A stretch of DNA of 64,000 bases from Phyto melanocephala (lineage: Eukaryota; Arthropoda; Insecta; Diptera; Rhinophoridae), in the NCBI GenBank assembly GCA_941918925.1, contig OW799236.1, positions 74,118,465 through 74,182,464 of the forward strand, written 5' to 3'. This document shows positions 56,756 to 64,000 of the stretch, in pieces. A program made the position numbers and the translations under genes. The notes beneath the pieces were generated by a model. That model saw only the letters and a program-made list of their open reading frames with translations, was not told where the DNA came from and did no database searches. Within the stretch, counting starts at the first letter, position 1, and the number at the start of each line of letters is the position of its first letter.

Positions 56756-58850
56756 GTAAGTTATAAAGAGTAAATAATAATGGTTTGTTGTTAAATTAAT
56801 TACAAGTGTAATTAAAATGTTTTTACATTTTCCTATGAATGCCTATTAATTAAAATTAAACAAGAAAATCTTCATGTGATTGCAAGAATTTCAATAGTAA
56901 TTTTAAAAGAATTTGTGTATTTTTTTCATTTCAAAAATTAAATTGTAAGTTAGAATACATCGTGCCATTGTTGTTGTGTTTGATAAGAGCAACATTTTTA
57001 CAACCGGTATATGTTTTTAACGCACGCACAAGCCCATTAAATACAGACAGAGAAATGAGAGAAGTCAATTTAATAAAAGAAACTAATAGTTTGAATTAGG
57101 TACTAAAAGATATGGTAAAAGTACTTTTTAAAAATTGCAATATTATTCTGCTTTTTAAATCGGAGATAAATAGGCGAAAGAAATGATTTTATCTATGGCC
57201 ATACGTTAATAGTATAAAAAAATATAAAATTAAAAAAGACCAAATTAAGATAAAGAATTATTTAAAAAATTTTATTTTTAAATATATTTTTTATACGAAC
57301 TGTTAATGTTTTAAAGATAATATTAATTTATTTATTTCTGGCTTGAGTTCATTTATTTTTAATTCTTTTTTACGAATAGATTAAATTTGTCTATTTGTGA
57401 TAATGGAAGAATAAGCTGAAAAAGTAAAATCTTTTCCCAACACCAGCTGAATGGAATGCATTTTTGAAACTAGCTATGGTTTCATCATCAGCACTCTTTG
57501 ATCGGAATGTTTAGTGTTGGATGTAAATATCATCTATTTTTATTAAAAATATAATATTATTTTTTAAATGGAGAAGTAAAAATAAAACAATATTAATATC
57601 GAAATTTTGTATTACAAAACAGAATATTAACTTTTTAATAGAGAATTAAAAAATACAAAAAATATTACATTTCGAAATTATGCATTACAAAAAAGTTAAT
57701 GTATTATAAAAAAAAATTGATAAATAACAGTAAATTTATAAATTTTTACGAATTAAAAATAAGATTTGAAAACGTACATTTTAAGATTGTTTTTTCCGAA
57801 GTTTTAAAAAAGCTCTATATTAAAATTTTAAACAATTTGTTCTTTTTCAATATTCTTCGATAGCCATGAAATAAATATATTTATAAAAATATTAAAACTT
57901 TATTCAAAATGTATGTATTTTTTATTTATAGTATTGTGTTTCAAATATATTATTTTTAATTAATAATGGCACATTAAAGACTAATATTAGTATGTTGAGC
58001 TAGGTTTAAAGGACAAACTTAAAGTTACGCAACATTAGTATTGCCACTATTTCGGTAGTAAAGTGTTGACAACCATAAAATATATTGCTAATATTCTTGG
58101 GTTCAAGAATATTATATAAAAAATCTGTTTAAAGTTTTTACAGTAGAATCGCGAAAATTCATAATTGATGCGACCGTCTGCTTTTTGCAAATTCGAGAAG
58201 GTTTTAAAATAAAAAGATTTAGATTTAACGAAGCTAAAAAAAAAACTATTTAATTCAAATTAAATAAGGTTTAAAATATTAGAACAGCTTTGTTAGTGTT
58301 TGTGCTTTCAAACAATGGTAAATAATAACAAAAACATCGAGTACAATAGAACACACAAAAAAACATAACAAATATCAAGCAGTGTGTTACTAAATATTTA
58401 CATTTATAGAATTTTAAGGAAATAAAACCTTCTTATTTTTAAATACATGTAAACTCATAGCATTTGGTCTAGGGTACTATCAAAACATTTAAGCACATTT
58501 TGAGTGTTTTATTTCAGTTTTTATATTCTATTTAATTATTGTTCTTTCCTTATTTTTTTTGTCGTAAATAAAGTATGTATGTATTTAAAAATGAGAGATG
58601 AATATATAGGTACAAACACTATTTTGAATTTTATGAGATTTATTGTAAGCCATTTACCTCATGCTTGTTTAACTCTTTTGATCGGGCAGGAATCTATAAA
58701 GCAACACGGCTTCATCTGCCTTAAAAATATATTTTCTTTAATTTCGCCTTACATTCTAAGCATGCAAACAATTCTAAAAAGAGAACTAAGAAAACTTGCC
58801 TTTTGTAATTTAACTCGTATATCCTTCAAACGAGAGTTTAAAATGGTAAA
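56756..58850. other. AT-rich stretch, no gene recognised
   Basis: Only long A/T-rich sequence; the 123-codon frame at 58504-58875 is hydrophobic at its start but has no recognisable domain and runs into repeat A. At 58141 CAGTAGAATCGCGAAAATTC is vaguely pogo-like without a partner. Confidence 0.4.
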
Positions 58851-58852
58851 TA

Positions 58853-59340
58853 TAAGAGAGTCATTCCTTCTGTAATTTCTACAGTATTTATTTGCGACCC
58901 CATAAAATATATATACTTTGAATCCTTATAGATAGAAAAGTTATTGTCCATCTGTCCGATCTTCCGTTTGTGTGAGTATTTAAATCTACTTTTTGAATCC
59001 GCCATGTATCCCACGGATTCGTATTTGAACATCAGCGATGTCAACCTATTAGAGGCGCTGAGATATGAGTAGAAAATACGCATGTCCTTGTTTTTTTGTG
59101 GATGATGAAACACAATGTGTGGGTTTTTGGAGTAGTTTGCATGTAATGCGAAGATTTTGTTTTCTTTACTGTACGTTGCACGAACATGTTCACATACAAC
59201 ATGCCATGATCAACAACAAATATTAAGCAAGTGTAAATCTGTTTCGCAAACAACTTATATGTGCATGCCTATAGTTCCGTAACTATTCTTTTCTAAAGGG
59301 TATTTTAAGATTTGGCACAGCCGAATATATGTTTTCAAGA
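58853..59340 (-). repeat. Repeat A, diverged reversed copy
   Basis: GAGTCATTCCTTCTGTAATT, GACCCCATAAAATATATATA and CATCTGTCCGATCTTCCG correspond to the GGGTATAAAA side; the other side ends GGGTATTTTAAGATTTGGCA and CAGCCGAATATATG, the eroded hairpin end. The A/T-only centre of other copies is missing. Confidence 0.65.
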
Positions 59341-62300
59341 CATGTTGCTATTTGTTACGAAATAAATATAAGATATGGTTCACAAGTATGTATGATTTAG
59401 AGGAGTCTCTGCAGATTTTAATTACAAAAAAAAAAATAAATAAATAAAAGTAAATAATTTTTTTTTATTTAAAGAGTTTTTCTCTAGGGATTAGTCGTTT
59501 ACGTCGGAATTTTATATTTTTAAAATAAACGGGGTACGATTTATTGCGGTTTGGCTATTTGAATTGTACAAACTTTGTGTCTATTTCATAAACAAAAAGC
59601 CAAAAAGAAAAAGAAAATTTTATTTTTCTATTTATTATAACTGTTTTTTTTCTGAGTGTATATAGCATACCTTTTAATAACCAACAGTATTCTGAGACCA
59701 ATTAGCATATAATTATAAAAAGTGTACATTCATAATTAGTTTACAATGCAAAATATAATCGCACAAGTGCAAGTACGAGTATATTTTAAAGCTTAATAAT
59801 ATATGAAGTGCTGAGTCAAATATATTTCATTAAAAGAAATCTGAGAAAAAGAAATGTAACCAACAGTGAACAGAAAGTACAAACATAATTAATTATTAAG
59901 GATTACAGAAGTAGGAATGCTAAAAAAATACACAGTAGTTATGTTTTGTAGAAAAAAGTGTTTTTTTTATAAGAATCTTATTCAAATTGCATAAGAAGTG
60001 AGAATGAAAATCGGTTTAGAGCTACAGTTTCCAAATGGTGGCAATTTAGAAGTTGTAATGGGTTTAGCGGAAAGTTTTGGAATATATAAATTAGAAGTTT
60101 GTTTTACATTTTTGTTTATTTTCTTTTTTTTTTAATTATGACATTTAGAAATTCATTGTTTGGTGTCTAGCACTTAGATAGACTTATAAATTATTTCATT
60201 ATGTTTATTTAATAACGGCTGTCCAACATGAACGATAGGTTTGAATTTTTCGGTATTATTGAAGTAGATATAATATCTGTGGTAAAAAGGAATAACTACT
60301 TAAGTCGACATAAGCTTAAATTGTGATGATAACATCATTGCAATCCCGCAATTAAAACTACAATCGGGCGAATTTTCAGGAAGTTATAGCGTAAAATATA
60401 TTGTCTTTATTATTTCAACGAACAATATCATTTGAAATAAAAATAACTTATTCTTACTTATAATTTATATAAGAATCAAATTATAAAAATCATCTTAAAA
60501 CTAAAAGGTGCTTTTCTGAAAAACTATAAACAGACATAAGGATTTTTCCTTATTGCCAGAGATATATTGATTGACCCATTCTCCCTGTTCTGTTGCGAAT
60601 GAAATTTAAAAGTTAAAATTTGTTGTTTCAAACAATAATATTACAATGTCAATTCCGAAAAAATAGATTTCACTCGGAATACTCAACAGGCACGATTTAG
60701 TTTTTATTGTCGTCGTAAATTTTACATCGCAGCAATAAAATGTTCAATCACTATGCCTACAACACGCGTAACAAGGCTGAATATTTTACAAATATTAAAG
60801 GTTTGCGACCACAGTTCAAAAAATTTCATATTAAATTTGATATAACTATTTATAGCCGAGTTAAAGGCTAAATTGAAGTAGTCTAACCAATATCTTCTTA
60901 GAGTAAAACTTAGTAGCTCACAATATTGTTCATTCCTATAGAAGCTTTAAGTAATTCAAGGACTCTTTTTAACACAAAGCTGGCATTTTTATTTAACGAT
61001 CTTATATTTTAAGCTGCCTTTGATATATCTATAGGTTTTTTTTTTTCAATTGATGAAAGACATGTATATTTATAAGGACTGCATATATGTATTATATAAT
61101 CTGCATCTGATAAATTGTCTGTATTTGTGTATCTAGTGAAACAGCAGGTTTAATCGTCACTTCGAAGGCTCCAAATAGATTTGTTTTTGTACACAGATAA
61201 AACTAAATAAGAATTTCAGCTACAAAGCTGCTTAGCATATATTTATTTTGTCACACAAATGTTTGTTTTCGGCAGAAACTCGGTTAAAGTCGCAAACAAT
61301 TACGTGTTTTTGCCGATTTCGAAACCTCCGCAATACAACCTGCTTCCATGTAAGGAATATGGTTAAGCTCTTCAATTATTTTCTCTTAGTTAAAATAAAA
61401 ATCATTTCAATAATTTACACTTATTTGGCTGTTTCTCAGTAAGATGAACCAGTCAGTAAGAGCATTAATAGCGCTTACACCCTTAAGAATTTGTATGAAA
61501 GAAAGAATTGAAGAAGAAGAACTGAAATGAAATACATGACAGTTTAAGGAACACATTTCCATAAATCTTAAACCTTAACAATATCATTTATTACTTTTGA
61601 TTTTACCCAAGGAATATGAAGGACGCCTGTTCAGAATTGTCTACTTAACAAGCTAGTTAGCAAATGAAGACAAATAATTAATGATTTTAAAACTCTAAGC
61701 TAATTTCAATGTAAAGTAACTTTAATCATTAACAACTAAATACTAGATTTCATAAAAGTATTTAAGAAATAAATTTTAAACAAAATGAAAAGATTTATAT
61801 TTACAAAAACTGATAATTATTAACAACACGCAATCGAATGATTTCTTAAATAAACATTTTCAAAATATTAATAAAAATATTAAGCTGAAAGTATAAATTC
61901 TTTAAAATTCTTTATCATCACTTATTTTTGTAAGAACTCTAATTAACACATTTTAAAATGCTTAAGCATTATTGATTTTAATGTGATAAGTGCCAAGAAC
62001 CATCTGTTTGTTTTTCTTAAGCTTTAATGATCTAATTTGCGTTAAAAACGCGAAATCTAATATATACTTATTTTTTATTTTTTTTTAAGTTTTAGGAAAT
62101 GAAAAGATTTTGTGCTAAAACAAACTACAGCGTGATGCCATAAATAAAAAGAAATTCTAATCTTATTTAAAATTAAGTTGTAGTAACGAAAAAATAAAAA
62201 TAATAAAACAGTATTGCTACTGATTTTTCGCTGAAAACACAGAAGAACCAAAGAGTGAATTTAATTAATTATAATTACTGTGGAAAATACTAAAACTAAA

Positions 62301-62685
62301 TTTTTACTATTTTTTGTTTCCTCTTAAAACTAATAATTTGGCTTGTTAAGCAACAATATTTTTTATATTTAAAAATTTATGTTTCAAATGTTTCCATTAC
62401 TTCAAATACCTGCTTTCAAAAACATAAAAACATTCTTAATACTGTTGTTGTTCTTTTTGATGTTGGTCTATTTCTGTTTGTGGTCTACTTGTTTGGTTGC
62501 TGCTTACCGTGTTGCCATTAACTTGAAAGTCTGACAAAGATAATGATGTTTATATTGTTGTTGTTGTTGTTGATGATGGTTTGGTGGTGGAGTCTGGCTA
62601 CTATCTATGAATACAAAAGTTGTTACCGCTATCATTATTGTTTTGTTGTTAATTTTGCCATTGTCGTTGTCTACTTTAGCTACTT
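59341..62685. other. AT-rich stretch, no gene recognised
   Basis: No domain, RNA gene or repeat end could be assigned. A (GTT)n run lies at 62552-62572. Confidence 0.45.
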
Positions 62686-64000
62686 TTTATACCCACCACC
62701 AAAAAATGGTGTCAGGCTATATTCTTCTTGTCATTCCATTTGTAACACATCCGAATATCCATTTTAGACCCCATAAAGTATGTGCTTTCTGAATCATGGT
62801 TTATTTTTAGGAAGATCTAGCTATGCCCGTCTGTCTGTCCGCCTGTTAAAGAAACGATAGAGCTCGAAGCGAAAAAATTAGGGGGCATAAATTTTGTTGA
62901 ATATACACAAGGTTTGTTTAGTATTGAAATGTGCTAACTCGTAGTATTAAGAAGAGAGTTATATCTCGCAATGCAATAGTAGGTAAAAAACACAATGTTC
63001 TTCCTGCATCGAATATAATGCTATTCCGTCGCATTGATGTAGAGCGATAAAATTTCATAAGTGTATTACCTGAGGAAAAAAAATATCTTACCCTGAAAAT
63101 TGATCAAATCTATAAATTACAAAAGAAGTCAGAGATCAAAATGAACGAAAATTAATAGCACACAGTGTCTTTTTCAGCCTATTTATAATTAAAAACGTAA
63201 TAAAACTGACTGATTAGATGTACAATTCTGAAATTTTGCAAACATTGCTTTTTGATCAAAATAGCGGTAGGTGACACCCCCACTTTAAAGCCCACCTCCC
63301 ATAAAACGCTTAGTCTCAAATCCATACTACTTTTCTATGGAGATATCTATATTGGGATATCTAAGTTGAACTTATCAGCAGAATCTACTTTAATGTCCAC
63401 TTTTCACATAATTTACCGAAATTTTAAAGCTGATAAAATCGGTAGAATCATATGTGTTAGATGATAAAATTTCGCATATATAGCATTCTGGTAAATTTAA
63501 TTATGCCAATATAAGTATAATTCCATTAAATTAAGGTGACACGCGTACTTTAACGCCCATAAAACGCTGTATCTTAAATTCATAAAATTTCTATATGACC
63601 AGAAATGTAAAAAAAAGAAATCTGTATTGAAATATATAAATTTAAACATTAAGAGCCGTATTCATAAAAATATTTTAGGTTTATTAAAGGCTTATTTGAC
63701 AGATGTTGTAGAGAAATTTGTCAAATAAGCCTTCAATAAACCTAAAATATTTTTTATGAATACGGCCCTAAATTTATAATTTTTAAAGTAGGCAGTGACG
63801 GCCCACGGCCCACACAAAGCTAAAATTATTTTTTAACTACCTCTGGGCACCAAATTATACTCTTCAGATTCCGTAAAAATACAAAATTCTTGAAAAAAAG
63901 AGTCAGTAGTATCATTTCTGACTGATTTGAAGGAAATAAATTGATAGAAAATCGAAGTTACACGAAGAAGGTAATACATATTTTAGTATTAAGAGATTAT
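62686..64000 (-). repeat. Repeat B, reversed, cut by the window edge
   Basis: Starts TTTATACCCACCACCAAAAA (the right end of repeat B reversed), then GTCATTCCATTTGTAACACA, GACCCCATAAAGTATGTGCT and the CCGTCTGTCTGTCCGCCTG block, and from about 63265 units containing ACTTTAAAGCCCACCTCCCA and AACGCCCATAAAACGCTG, degenerate relatives of the ~285-bp array. A foldback MITE has inserted at 63653. The far end lies outside the window. Confidence 0.75.
63653..63768. mobile_element. 116-bp foldback MITE
   Basis: Two ~49-50 bp arms, GAGCCGTATTCATAAAAATA through GGCTTATTTGACA and its complement, are separated by a 17-base loop; I count only two substitutions and one length difference between arms. TAA flanks both sides (63650-63652, 63769-63771), so a PIF/Harbinger origin is plausible. 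Confidence 0.88.

Noticed and set aside
58504..58875. 123-codon open frame with hydrophobic start
   Set aside because: No domain, AT-driven composition and overlap with a repeat A copy at its 3' end.

Overview
The window looks like AT-rich, intron-poor-in-signal intergenic or intronic DNA of a higher fly. The strongest clues are dense remnants of insect transposon families (Jockey, mariner, Tc1, piggyBac, hAT, Helitron, PIF/Harbinger-like, one Gypsy-like LTR), TACATA/TATGTA microsatellite words, and many copies of two dispersed repeats with an ATTCGGC-NGT-GCCGAAT hairpin at one end and a GGGTATAAAA end at the other. A calyptrate fly (blowfly or housefly relatives) is my inference; no single-copy host gene confirms it. 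I see no intact protein-coding host gene, no rRNA or tRNA and no CRISPR array.

Layout. 1-9 kb: a repeat B end, a PIF/Harbinger-like element (2963-4704) with TTGTCAG-rich ends, a mariner relic (7107-7803) and a Tc1 relic with inner repeats (8135-9183). 10-20 kb: repeat A split by a 1.67-kb inverted-repeat element (10806-12474), a 3.6-kb hAT-flanked composite (12985-16620) holding repeat B, a ~285-bp tandem array and a deleted mariner, a short Helitron, and two adjacent repeat A copies. 20-29 kb: a piggyBac relic, a DD34D mariner relic and a nearly full-length Jockey retrotransposon (about 24661-28786) with a few disabling lesions. 29-37 kb: mostly featureless, with a Helitron end and another repeat A. 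37-41 kb: a nest in which a Tc1 relic carries a small MITE and a hAT relic, and the hAT carries a Helitron. 42-50 kb: a solo LTR with a 4-bp target duplication, two mariner relics, a Harbinger-like element and MITEs. 52-56 kb: Helitron remnants with a ~122-bp array and a Pif1-like helicase fragment, and a third Harbinger-like element. 56-64 kb: mostly featureless, a possible 5' untranslated exon, a repeat A end, and a reversed repeat B carrying a 116-bp foldback MITE that runs to the window edge.

How the parts work together: no pathway or operon is present. The useful information is stratigraphic: nested insertions with target duplications give relative ages. The most unusual signal is a set of three elements (2963-4704, 44794-45297, 55547-56081) that share a 16-bp terminal core ending in GTNCACACRG and a TTA/TAA target duplication, while each carries its own clustered subterminal word.
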